Part shown: one piece after another, positions 1 to 31,900 of the stretch
Position numbering within the stretch: position 1 is the stretch's first letter
Layout of the letters: each line of letters begins with the position of its first letter
NCBI RefSeq assembly: GCF_047663525.1
Contig: NC_092602.1
Coordinates: 9,607,501-9,671,500 of the forward strand
DNA length: 64,000 nt
Source: Anas platyrhynchos
Lineage: Eukaryota; Chordata; Aves; Anseriformes; Anatidae
Direction of reading: 5' to 3'
Notes under the pieces: generated by a model
The model's input: the letters and a program-made list of their open reading frames with translations, nothing else
Databases searched by the model: none
Told to the model about the DNA's origin: nothing
Position numbers and translations under genes: made by a program

Positions 1-274
1 GTTTTCCTTCAACTGCAGGAAAAGCAGAAGTTTGTTCCCCCCCCCGCTCCAGCTTTCAGGTTTTGTCTCTCTCTGAGACTTACTCAAGAGGGTTAAGAAA
101 GTTTCTAGACAAAGTTACCCCCAAAAGTTATTCACTGTGATGAGCTCAGCACTTGATCAATGCATTCCAAGATTCAGCCATGTGAAGGTATCTTTCCCAT
201 AAAAGCTACAATCCTTACTATAAGCTTCAGTTGAGTAGTGCTTCCAAGGAAGCTGCTTCCTTTTAATACTATAC
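1..274 (-). other. CLTCL1 intron 13, partial
   Basis: Intronic sequence after the exon 13 donor, including a short C-run near 41-46. No coding exon is seen in either orientation. Confidence 0.8.
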
Positions 275-19719
<19,445 letters not shown>

Positions 19720-19745
19720 GGCTGGGGGCGAGCTCCCCGCCGGGG

Positions 19746-19793
19746 CAGGGGGTGAGGGGCGCAGGGGGTGAGGGGCGCGGGGGGTGAGGGGCC
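19746..19793. repeat. Three-copy 16-bp G-rich minisatellite in CLTCL1 5' region
   Basis: Units CAGGGGGTGAGGGGCG at 19746-19761 and 19762-19777 are identical; a third (19778-19793) differs at a few bases. The block lies 27-74 bp upstream of the CLTCL1 start codon, probably in the 5' UTR or core promoter. The repeated runs of four or more G on the plus (template) strand could form G-quadruplexes. Confidence 0.85.
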
Positions 19794-20256
19794 GGTGGTG
19801 GCGGCAGGGCGGGCGGGCGCCGCGGCACCCCTCACAGGGCGGCGGGGAGGGGAGAAGGGAGAGGGAGGAGAGGGGAGGGGGAGGCGGCGCAGGCGCAGTG
19901 CCCTGGCGGGGCCGGCAGCCCGGCGGGCTCGCCTCCCTTTTCTGCCTCAGCTCGGGGCCGCTCACCGCGGCCCGGGATCACTCCGCCCCTCACCAGCCTG
20001 CCAGGGGCTCCTCGAGTAAATAGTCCCTTCTCGCAGCGCCGCCTCCTCTTTCTCTCTCTCTCGCCCCCTCGACCTGCTCGCCCGCCCAGCCCTCAGCCCA
20101 CCCCCGCGTCCTCGACGCCTCGCCGCTCTCCGCTACCACCGGGCTCCCGCCGGGTGGCGGAGCCGCTGAGGCAGCTCCTAGGGGAGGGGGCTTCCCCCTC
20201 ACCCCCCCCCATTCGGCTCTCCGCGGCCAGGTATCCTTCCGCAGCTGCCACACGCA

Positions 20257-20266
20257 GCCACGTGAC
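20257..20266. promoter_or_regulatory. Palindromic E-box, CLEAR-like (GCCACGTGAC)
   Basis: A CACGTG core followed by AC matches 8 of 10 bases of the TFEB/TFE3 CLEAR consensus GTCACGTGAC and also suits USF. It lies in the CpG island about 540 bp upstream of the CLTCL1 start codon. A motif match only. Confidence 0.4.
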
Positions 20267-23200
20267 GCGCCCCCCCCTCCGCTCCCCACAGCGGGTGGGC
20301 GCCGCGGCCGCCTCACGCTCCCCTCACGCTCCCTTCACACTCCCCTCACGGACCCCCCCCGGCCCCTTTTTTCCACCCCTCAGCCGCACGGAGCCCCTCC
20401 GAGGGGGGGTTTCCCAGGCTACGGCCCCCAAAGCTGCCCCGCGGTCTCTGGGGGTGCCGGCCGTGGGTCCCCGGGGGCGAGGATGCTCGCAGGTGGGTTG
20501 GCAAAGGCAAAGCCCCCCCGGTCCTGTGGGGCTTCCGAAGGGAAATGGGGAGCCCTCCCCCGACAGTCGGCGTCGCAGATGGGAAAGGGATCGAGTAACG
20601 ACGCGAAGGGTCCAACACTGAGGTGTTTCAGCACATTTTCTTTTTTCTTTTTTTTTTTTTAGAGCCTCGCTCCCAGTTAGCCCACTGGCGTCAGGTGGGG
20701 GCGATGCAGGTAACGTTCCTGGTGTTGTGCTCCTCTGAAATTACAGAAATTGGGTTTTATCCTTCGAGATGAAAACTGATTGCTACTGTGTTGCTAGCAT
20801 TCACCCTGAGCATCGTGTTATTTACATTTTCCCAGAGAGCCCAGCTCTGCGAAACATGAAATTACGGGACAATCTCTGGTTTATTTTTTTATAAATGAGT
20901 TTCTCATGCTGTGGGTTGCAAAGAAAAACTGAACAAGGGACCCCTGAAGACTCGAAACCAGAAGGCAGATTAAAACAATTCCAAAGATATTGCAATTTAA
21001 AACCTCATTCATTTTATTTTAACCTCATTCATTTCAGTGCACGGAGCTGGGAATTACCAAAACTGGGTTAGGTTTCCAAAGGAATCATAGGCATGGCAGT
21101 GCCGAGACACGTTGGTTTCTCCTGAAGCGCACAATTGCTGGCTGCAGCCATGGGGAGCCTTTTGCCATGTGTGGGAGACCTGAAGGTCTCCAAATGGACC
21201 AAGGAAATCCCTTGGATGGTGGCAGAAGGTGCTGAGACCGAGGTGCTGCTACTGCTACATCCCTCGGGAAATCTGGGGTCTGTATCCCCTTAGGCACCAA
21301 GGGCTGCGCTTTCAAAAGCAAGGAAAAATGGAGCCAGGGTAGAGAAGGCGTTTTTTCTCTACGTGGTCTCAGGAGGGGGTTGAGTCGCATCTACTCCATT
21401 GGTTTGTTGATAGCAGTTTATTTACAGTGCATTAGCTCTATCAGTTCCTAAACAAAGGCAAGCCAAATGCGCTGTAGAAACAAGACCATCAGTGCGACAT
21501 CAGGACATGATCTGTCACCAATCCATTTTGGTACAGTAAACATGTTCTGTATTTGCCTCCATCCAACTGCACTCCCTCACAATCACTTTATGGAGGCTAA
21601 TTATTTTTATCTAGAGCTCCAGTCATACCTTTTGCTCTCAAACTTTATAGCTAACTAGCTCTGTTCAAAACAAACAAACAAACAAAAAAAAAAAACAAAA
21701 AAAACTGAGCCATAGGCTTTCGTCATCTATTTCATAAATGAAGTACGACCTCTAAGTAGTGTACATAGTTATAGGATGTACATTTTTATGTTACATTTGT
21801 ATTTTAAAGAAGACTGTGACAAAGGACGGCAGCATCAGTTTTTTTCTGAGATACTGTTATTAGCAAGGATTACAAAATCACTGTTTCCTGTGTGCAGTCA
21901 CTCTTAATAATTTGATGCTGAACTGCGGACATGTACGAGAGGAATCACTGGCTAAGGGAGTCAAGGCTCTTTCAAAGTATAGTTAGAATGAAGGGTCTGC
22001 TCTATTTCTTCAATCCAGTCCTAATAAAACAATGCTTCCTGACCACACCTAGCTTGCCAAAGCCTGCTAATAGCAACACCCCCTCCTTTCTGTAGTAGAA
22101 TAGGCATCTTACTTTGTATACATGGTTTAGGCACACTGATGTCTTCCTCTTCATTTGTACCTTCTTTATACTGTTGTGTTTAAATATCTGTTTTTTGTAA
22201 TACCTTGCTTTGCTGATCACAGGGGCTAGATTATTTGCAGCCTGATCAGCTCCAAAGAATTATTTGTTTGAAAGTTTTAAATTTTGACACAAATCAAAAC
22301 ATAGGGAAAGTATTTTGCCATTTTTTCTCCACTTTGCAGCTAGCTGAACTTCCATAGTTAAGTATCTTGACCTTTGTACAGCTGGTTGGGTGTGTGGATG
22401 ATTTAGCTGAGTCTTCTAACCTTGTTTTCTGTTTCTAGTTTGGGATCTCTCAACTGAAAGGCACTACTTGCCTCATTTAGGCATTTCGTCTACAGTTTAT
22501 AGTCTATAAAAAGGAAATATAAAGGGTCTCAAGCCTCTACGTGTTTGCTCTAGTAGTACCCCTCAGACTAAGTAACTCCTTACTTGCTCCTTCGTAATGG
22601 CAGAACCACAGCACTTAAGAGCTGATGAGGGTGTAATCCCCAGCAATCCTTTAACAGCACAAATGGAAAAGCTTCTAGTAAATGTTTCTGGTTTTTTTCA
22701 GAGCTTGCTCTCCTCCAGAGGTTTGGTTTTCTGGCTCCTCCTATGGATGGCAGACTGATGCTCCCTTTCAGTCTTTGGGAACAGCCCTGAGAAGAGCTAC
22801 ATTTTTGACTTGGAAGGGCTGTTATTTAAATGGCAAAATGTTCCACGTATAGTGCATGTTCCTAGTCTTCTTCCCACAGAATCAGCCAAAGAAGTGTCAC
22901 TGGAAAAGCAGTATGCATTTCTCTTAAGTGTTTGCTTCAGAGTCTTGCTCCACAACATCAGTTCAAATCACAGTTAAATTACAGCAGTGCTCAATTTGCA
23001 AAAGCTTGGCCACTCTACTGTTTTGAGTAAAGAAATAAAACGGCACTTGCACATATTCTGGCCTAGATGAGAAGGTGCCTGCTTGTTGACAGCAGAGCCT
23101 ATGAGCTGTGAACAAATAAAGCCTCAAGCAACAGGGAGTCTGCGGGTTGGACCTGCATGTCCATTCTGCTGACCAGCCATGAACTGCTGGAGAACTGAGG

Positions 23201-24225
23201 CACATGGCACAGCAATGAATGTAGAAAGTTTGATCCACATCTGTTTCCAGCCACAAGCTGGCTGGAGCAGCCTGGGTGTCAATGCTGACCTTAGGCACAC
23301 AGCACGAAGGTGTGGTGGTGTGGCAAAGACAGAGCATCACTGCAGCTCCAAAAGTTCTGACTTGGTTCTCGCAAAGAAAATCTACATTTCATGCATCTCA
23401 AGCTCCTTACTGACTGCCCTATTTGCTTCAGGATCCAGTTTGAAACCGTATTCCTTGTTTTTCAAACCACACCCTCACTCCTTGGACTTTTTTCCAGTTT
23501 GTCTCCTGGAGACCGTGGAGCCCTCCCCTTTCCTTCCGTCTGTCTCTTCTCTCCTTCTAGCAGGCTCCTTGCTGCTGAGTTCAGAGCTGTCTCCTCTCAT
23601 CTTCTCCTCCCCAGAACTGACTCCCTGTGTGTGTCCTGGAGTCATTCTCCATTTTAGTACAAAATTCCATTCCAGTAATGTCCTTTTCCCTTGAAATTCA
23701 ATTCTTGCCCCATCTGTTGTTCTGATTGAATGCATTGAGCCTTGGATCATATCAAGCACTTTGTGGCTCTGGATGGGGTTCTTCTGTGGTTTTTGTAAGA
23801 CATTGTGCAAATTCCTGACAGCAGGCTGGTAAAAATTGTGTGTGGAATGTTTTGGAAAAAGCAACTGGAAATGTAAAGATTCTGCAGCAGCATTGTTCAG
23901 TAGGTAAGTGCTTCATGTTTAAATTCCCTCTAGTTCATTCTCTGGTGGGGAAATGTCGCTGTACACACTTAGCATTTAAAGGAAATCCCCTTTTATGGTG
24001 GATTTAACTCCCGACATGCTCTCAATAAAGGTCACTTCATGAATTTATAGCTTGGTATGTGAAGCCCCATCCTGTGATCCCTGCTCATGGAAAGCTCAGC
24101 TGGAGATGATAAATTCTGATGGTATTTAATGTCAAAATGAACAGAAGTGTCTAGAGGCAGTAGCAGTGCAGGCTGGAGGTCTCCAGATCCCCCACAGAGC
24201 TGATGCCATGATGATACATAATTTA

Positions 24226-24324
24226 CTTGTAACTTGTAAGCAATACAGCCGTCTTTCCTCCCAGAAGCTCTTCCATTTAAAGAAGCCGTGTCTGTCTTTG
24301 TGTAGTGCGCTGACATTCATGCTC
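24226..24324 (+). repeat. 99-bp duplicated block, copy 1
   Basis: Begins CTTGTAACTTGTAAGCAATA and ends GACATTCATGCTC. It matches 25756-25854 at 98 of 99 positions; the only difference is G at 24251 against T at 25781. Flanking sequences are unrelated, and this copy sits in ordinary unique sequence, so it is the more likely source. Confidence 0.95.
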
Positions 24325-25730
24325 TCTCTGCATTCTTACAGGAGTTTGGTTCTTCTTTGGACACCTGCATTCTCCAGAGTGTGCAGCCCAGATGCTGAAT
24401 AACTTGCATGGCAATGGATAAGGCAGCTGAAAATGCAACTCTTTCAGCCTAACCTTGTAAAAACAGTTCTACTGGTCAGTGACGCAGAGCAGAATAAAGG
24501 GCATGGGAGTCAACGTCTGTCTTCAAAATCGTGACAGTTGGGTCAGGGCTGCCTGCTACGTCAACATTTTTAGAAGCTGAATTCCTTCAGAGTGTTTTCT
24601 CTGGCAATATATCCATTAAATGGATAGGGGGTGAGCATGTTCTTTGAAAATATAACTAATGAAATGCGGCAGCTAATATAGATCAAGTTTGCATCTATTG
24701 CTAATTTCACTAGTTCTGGAATGACAGAAACCTAGCTCTAATTATAAACAGACAAAATCTTAGCCTAAATTGGCTGAGTGGTTAAATACCATTCAGGGGA
24801 ATAACCAGTAAGTGAGCGTGAATAGGCTATGAACATACGAGGATGGAAACAACCTGAAAGCGTCTTCTGGTTATTACCTCTGCCCTACAGTGAGACTGAA
24901 TAAGTCAATATTTTCTAATCACAGATTGATAGGGTGATTTGGGAAACACTGAATATACTGGCTGTTAGGGCCTTTTAGCTCTTTCCTTTGAAACAGACCC
25001 TTGACAAGGAAACCCCAGTGTTCATTTTCTTAACATTCTTCTATTTTCCAGGAAACAGAATAAAGCCAAGAAAAGCAGAAACCCCATTACATTTTAGAGG
25101 ACAGTAGTAAAACATGCAGATGGTAAACAGACTTCTAATTTTCTGTAGGGCCTTTACAATGTATTTTCTCTTCTATTAATCCTGGAAAGAAACACTTGCT
25201 AAATTCATCAGCTGCAAATTCCCCCCATCCCCAGAAGGAAACAAGACTTTTACGACTATGCTTTCATTATGTTTTCCTGTTTCTTTTTCCCCACCACAGT
25301 AAATTTTAAGACCACTGGCCAAATTCAGCCATGTGATAGAGAGGAATAGGCTCACAGACATTGTATTTCTGTGAGTTTCATGAAAATAGGCAGCAAGAAT
25401 GTGGATAGAGACTTTTATTTAGACAGAATGGCTGAAGAGAGAGTTCAATCCTTACTGGAAAATCCATGAAACAACGAACCCAAATCTTGGAAAAAATAAA
25501 ATCTTTGACAAAGGTTTGCATTTTCTTGCATTAGATTGGTTATTCATGAAATACTTCTGCTCACTTTACGCCCAAATTCCCGTTTTTGTAGGAATCCGCA
25601 CCTTTGTCTGCATTAACCTTAAAGATAGATTGGTTCAGAAATGTGCTCCTGAAAACACCATTCTGAACTTTGTTCTCCCCTTCACAAATGGGTTCTCATT
25701 GTACTATGTAGTGCTAATCTATGTAACACA

Positions 25731-25756
25731 GAGGTTTATATATATATATAAACCTC
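25731..25756. repeat. 26-bp perfect palindrome (AT core)
   Basis: GAGGTTTATATAT followed by its exact reverse complement ATATATAAACCTC. It can extrude as a cruciform or hairpin and marks the left border of the inserted 99-bp copy. Confidence 0.95.
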
Positions 25757-25854
25757 TTGTAACTTGTAAGCAATACAGCCTTCTTTCCTCCCAGAAGCTC
25801 TTCCATTTAAAGAAGCCGTGTCTGTCTTTGTGTAGTGCGCTGACATTCATGCTC
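25756..25854 (+). repeat. 99-bp duplicated block, copy 2, at a palindrome/AT microsatellite
   Basis: Direct-orientation copy 1530 bp downstream of copy 1, same length, one mismatch. Its left edge touches a 26-bp perfect palindrome (25731-25756); its right edge runs into an ATATAT/TATATTCA repeat. Insertion into the AT-rich tract is therefore the likely direction. Confidence 0.95.
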
Positions 25855-25925
25855 ATATATATTTTATATATTCATATATATTCATATATATTCATATATA
25901 TTTTATATATATATATATTTTTTTC
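25855..25925. repeat. AT-rich microsatellite with TATATTCA units
   Basis: About 70 bp of TATATA with three ATTCATAT-type units, bordering the right side of the duplicated block and ending in a T-run. Confidence 0.9.
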
Positions 25926-28900
25926 TTCTATTGTCTTGTAGGATTTCAGGAAGCTCAAGACAGAAGTCATCCTAATTTTCTTACTCCCAGCTTTCTCAGT
26001 CTTGAATTGTTTGTGGAACAGGTTTTATTGGAAGTTCATTACATTTTATAGTTCCTAGTGACGTATATAACCTAAGTAAAATAGACTGGCTTTTCTGGAA
26101 CTTCAGTCTGAACTGAAATTTTTGAGACACAAACACAACGCAAAGGCATTTCCCAGGGAGGTTCAATGGCTGTACATTTGCTGCCTTTTAGATTTTTTCA
26201 GAAAATAACAAACAAGACTGCTAAGTTTGAATAAAATTTAGGTAAGTACAGATTTGTGTGGTTGAAGTCCTCATAATGAAAAGTCTGAACAAAAAATTTG
26301 CCTTTAAAAATACTCCTACCAGTGCTACCAGAAGCAATATAATAGCAGTTTTGCTACCTGTCACTAGAATAAATTTAGATGAGACAACGATTAAAGCAGC
26401 TGTGCCCCTTTATGCCAGTGCTTGCTGTGTAACTGATACTGCTCGTTTGGGGGATGTTAAACAAAGAGAAAAAAATGGTGCAGAGGCAGCCTTTACAAAC
26501 ACAAGAGGGAATTTGCAATCCGGTCTTTTTAGAAATGTGTATCTTTTAGAAAGATCTTCCTGAATTTAAGAAGTATTCAGTACTTCCTGCTTTTCTAAAG
26601 GCCTAAAAGGTGCCTGCAACATAAAAAAAGCAGTATCATTTTTTGGCAAACTATGCCATTCCGAATATACAAAGTGTCTTTAGCAAATGCAAAAATAAAG
26701 GGGGGAAGCATACAAAGTGCTAGTTAAAATATTTATTTAGCATATTGTGGTCGTACTTTGCAGATGTTTGGTCTTAATCATGGAATATTGTGATCTAATA
26801 GAGTATTGATTTCAAAAAGAACATGTAGAGGTCCAGTTATGCAGTGGCTTTTTGTTGCCTCCCTCTTTCTGCATCATGTAATACTGCATCCAGGAAGCAA
26901 AGAGATGATTTCTAGTCCCAGTGTCAGAGTTCTGTCTTCCTTCCTGGCTATCCATAAATCACTTGCTCAAACTCAACTAGAGCCTAGTGTAGGCGTATTT
27001 AAAATGCTGGATCAAGTACGGCTATGCTGCCAGAACACATCAGAAGTTGTCTGTGTGTTTCTATCCACTTACATTTTATGAGGACTGAAACATAACTGTT
27101 AAGAATAATAAGCAGCTCTTCTTTTGTTTCTTTGGATAGGCTGGAAGAGGAGAGCTAAGTAGTTGAAAGAACCACATTTCGCATTAAGAAACACCGCTTT
27201 TGTGAGTCCTCCCAAAGATCCTTAAATATCTGCATGTTTCTCTTCTAGCTGAGAATGTGACTGAGGCAGCACATGATGTGTTGCCTGATGCAAGAACTAT
27301 GCTCAGTTAGTGCATATTGCCAAGTTCGTGTCTGCAGACGGGAGCTTGGTTTGCTGTGTCTGCGCTGTGACTGATCGTACTCATTCACAGAGCAGGAGAA
27401 CAAATGGATGTATAGACATTTGCTAGCATACAGGAAACTCCATGTTGAGCTGTTTGATCAATGATACCAAACCAGGCCGTGGGATTAAAATACAGCTTGA
27501 ATCCATCCTCATTTGTAATACAAAGTTAAACATTTTTGAATGGTCCGTCCCCTCTCAGTCTAACCACTCTTGTCAAAAATGATGCAGTTGTGTTCGCTGG
27601 TGATACCAAGATTCTGGTAAGCTTTTGGCATGGCCCTGCTGTGCTCAGGCAGGGCTTTCTGATTCTGTTTGATCAGTATGTCACCTCCTCAGCTGTTGGG
27701 TTACAAAGCAATGAGCTAGCATTTATTACACTGCTTATCTCAGATATCACTTCCTCTCTATTCATTTCCATTCATAGTTACATATGACATGTAGTATTAT
27801 TTTCAGCTATATTTGGCTTGCACTTTATCCAACCTTCCAGCTCCTTTCTCTTATGTAAATACAACAGCAGGGAAAAGAAGCCTTTTGTCCCCTTGTGCCA
27901 GGAGGATATGCTGAACATCAACATGGACATGTTCCTGAAGACCAAGCTGTTTTCTGGAAGTCTGCTCGCAGATTTCATAATCCATCTGTTTTCTGTAGAA
28001 TGCAGTTATTTAAAGCCACGAAGTTCACTTCAGAGACTTTGTACAGTAGCTGTTGTTTATGTTGGTATTTCTGATGAGGCTCAATATTGTCTATTTTCCA
28101 TTATATCTCAACACTGCCTTTAATTGCCTTTTTCCACCAGATTTACATATTATCCCTCCCGGCTGTTCACACACAGACTTCCTTTTTACTTGGCAACCTT
28201 CCAGTCACTCCGTACTACAACAGAGGTACTAAAATGGCAGAGCAGTTGACGAGAGTCAAAACTAAATTATATATTTATACTACGTGGCCTATGAATAATT
28301 GAACAATTAAATAACAGAACATCTGAGACCGTCATCAGAAGTTCTCTTCCTTTTCCTGAAAGACAGTTCAAGTAGTTTTGGGTGGGTATATAACAAGGTG
28401 GTAGAGGCTTAAGAAATCTCTCCAAATGTTATCAATTCCATTATTTACCACTATTCTGAGGAAGGATAAACTGGAATTAATGGTTCTCTCAAACACCAAA
28501 TTAAAATTGTTCTTACAGGACTTGGCTTTGAAATCCTGATGCTTGAGAGAGCAAAGACACTCCCTGTGGATTCACGCAGATCATGAACACCATCAGACTG
28601 ACTCAGCAAGTATGTCTATATACGCCTACCATAGAGGTGTAAGGAAGTTTAGTGGTTTTAACGTGACTCTCAACATGCTTAAGAAATATGCACAAATTTA
28701 AGCACACACTTTTTAATTTAGGACATAGCTTCTTGCCTTCTAATGCACCCAGGCCCCACTGCTCTGTTATTGCCACTGGCTTCTGGCATCTAATGATACA
28801 AGGAAACCAGTAATGTCCTGCTGTACCCCATAGTGAATAGCTGCTTTGGTTGTGCTGTTCATCTTACCTCTCTTGGGCACTGTTGAAATCCTCAGGCTTC

Positions 28901-31900
28901 TGGCAGGTTGCTGCTGTAAACCCAGCATAGCACATGTTACATTGAGAGAGGAATAAGGCCTCAATACTGTGTTTCAAACACCCGATAGTAAAGCAATTAA
29001 AAAAAAAAAAAAAAAGTCTTTAGCTTGTGGAGATTGCAGGAATGAAAACAGCTCCAGAAATTTGAAGCTGGAAATGTTAGAGCAGTCAGGTGCATCAGAT
29101 GCCTAAGAACAAGCTTCTTCTCCACCACTTTCAGCTGCAAGGATGACAATCTGACCATGCACTTTCATGCACTGAGCTGGACAAGGAGTAGAAACAGCTC
29201 AACAATGAGCTATTCAAAAGGGTCAAGAGCAGGGATGTAGTCCATAACAAATAAACACCTGGAGATGGAAAAAAAAAAAATCAGGCTCTATTTTCCCTTC
29301 CACATGTTTTGGGATCATCGTGCCAGGAAATTATTAAATCATACAAATTTTGGTAATGAATGCATTGCTTGGATGACGCATGAAGTTGCTGATGGTTATG
29401 GCTATGGAAAAATAACACACTTTTCAGTGTCAGTAGTGATGTAAAATCAGACAGAGGAGTTGGGCTACAACTTACATGAATTTCTGAAAATAGTACTGAT
29501 ACAGGAGGAGACTTCCCTAAGTGATGCAAGTAAGCATTAAGAGGAAGTACATACATACAAAGCAAAGTTGCATCTGCTGCGATTCAGCACAACTGTTTCC
29601 CTTGATGTTTTTCCTTGATTGGGAAGACACTGCCACCTAATTAAGAGAGGGAGGAAGCACCACTACTAAAGCACTGTATGTATCTAGAAAGCCATTTTTA
29701 AATATCGAGAACAAGGCTACTTTGGCTGTGCCATAAATGCCAGTTTGTAGCATGTTTGATTATTTGATTTGTTCTGTGCTTTATTAAGGGTTGATGCACT
29801 GGTAACAGGACTCTGGCAGTTTTCCCACCTGTACTTTGCTTACTGTTGCAGTCCAGTTTTGGTGCATCAGTTCTTGCTAAATGCGTACCAACAAAAACTA
29901 ACACATCACTGAATTAGTGCAACTGTGTCCCTTAGAGAACATCCTTCTCTCCATCTCGTACCACAGTATTTTCCAATTAACATCTTCTCTGTATCTCTGT
30001 GAGTCACAACTGAACACAGAGCCTGTGGACCGGAGGTGGGAGGCCACAGCCGGCAGCCTGGCCAGAGCAGAGCAGAGCAGGCTGCAGCATCATTACTGTG
30101 CCTCTGCTGCCATTTGGAGCACATCGGGTGAGGCAGGGATAATGCCAAAGGCGAGGATTGAGGATCAGCGCCCACAAATACTGCTAGCTCCTATCTGTAC
30201 TGTATTACTTCATGCCACTTTAGGAATAAAAATAAAAGCCAGAAATGTCAACAGCCTGTAACACAGTAAATGTACAATGAAGCAGATGAAATGACTCACA
30301 GGTCTCCCCTGCAGTGTTGAGTGAGCAGCTCAAGTATTTTCAGGGCAGAAGGCTGCAGAACTTTGAATCTGGGATTGTCTCACAGTCTCCATCAAATTCC
30401 CACCTTTAAGAATTCCTGGCTTTCCACAAGAGTCAGATTACTACTGACAAGTCCTTGGACATTCAGTCCAGGTCATTCTGTATACATTGTTCCAGGGTGA
30501 TGCTGTCCCTCCCTTGCAAAGCTCTTTCCATGGGCAGGTGGATGCACTCAGGTTTTAACTTTTTTTTTTTTTTTTTTTTTTTTTGTGTAGCCTCAGTATT
30601 TATATGTGCTGGATTTCCTGGCTGCCTTTCTGCCTAGTCATCACTTGAAAAGGGAAGGAACATCCTGTCATCATCCAAGTGGACCAGTAGGCAGAGACAT
30701 AAATAGATTGGCCAATCCACACATAAGGCAACAGTGAAAATAAGCCAGTAAAGACCGACTTTATGAGTGTTAGTATGCAGTAACTTTGTAGTCATTACTG
30801 TGGATCCTACTGGAAGCCAAGAACAGACTGACTGCATTACCACCCTTCTCAGTTACCTCTCACAAGGGAATTCCTGCAGGAATTTGTCTTCAAAGGCACT
30901 CAAACGTACTACCCAGTAAACCCCACTGAGCAGATGAATATTAGATGCAAACAAACACTGGTATTACACAGAAATTCCAAGAGAAATCTAGGGCTCAAAT
31001 CCTAGGACAAGAAGGTCAAATTTTAGTACCCGCATAATTGAGCTCGATGTAATATTAGACTGGCAGAATTGGTATACCAATGAGACTGTACTGAATACAA
31101 GCACCTTCAGTTAGCTCTTTCATCCCCGTAAGATGGATGGTGGATAGAATCTAAAGAATTAAAGAACAAGGAAGAAGTTGGAAAAGACATAGGAAACAAT
31201 CAGCTAGAAGAAGCAAAATGTTACGTTAATAACTTGATTGAATGCAGGGAGAGGTTAAAAAATGGAGTAAATAGCTTACATTTTATCAATTTTACAAAAT
31301 ATGTAATGTCAGTAAGAAATGTTGTTGAATAAAGCCAGAGGAAGACAAATTCTGATTTTTCCTCACAAGTCTTAACATACCTTTTCTTAGATTATAAATT
31401 TAGGGGCAGGGTTTCCCACTTTCTAGGGCAGATGTGCACCTGGTTAATTAACAAACGCATTCCAAACTGTATCATTATCTTTCTGTGTTGAAGGGTTAAT
31501 GAATACAGCATGGCCTCAGTGGCACTCTTCATCCTCTTGCTCCCCTGGCTGCCTTGGAAGGTTGTGAGACACACTGAGGCCAGGCAAAGGTTTCTTCTAA
31601 GCAATACAAAATGTAGCAGTTTCTCGGAGTACTGATCTACAGGCAGAGCTTGTCTTTGGCAAATGACTGCTATCCGTTAACAGAAAGAACAGATTTATTA
31701 ATATAGAGGAAAATGAAGAATCAACTAGAATACAGATGCCAAGGAAGACAGTTATTTTCCCAAAAACATTCACAGAGAGAGCTGGAATGCCATTTTCTAG
31801 AAGGTTCTGCCTCGCTAACAACAAAGTCACAATCCATCTAGACTTTTTATAGCAGAGGCAGGGCTCCAGGGTCACTTTATTTAGAAAACCCTGCCTGGCC

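Noticed and set aside
23179-23694. 171-codon plus-strand frame in the intergenic region
   Set aside because: Longest frame there, but with no recognisable domain, no splice context and a partner frame on the other strand of similar length. Taken as chance.
25855-25910. TATATTCA units as a CRISPR-like array
   Set aside because: No spacers and units of 8-10 bp; an ordinary AT microsatellite in a vertebrate genome.
25516-25941. 141-codon plus-strand frame
   Set aside because: Runs through the AT microsatellite and the duplicated block; its C-terminus is Ile/Tyr repeat. Not a gene.
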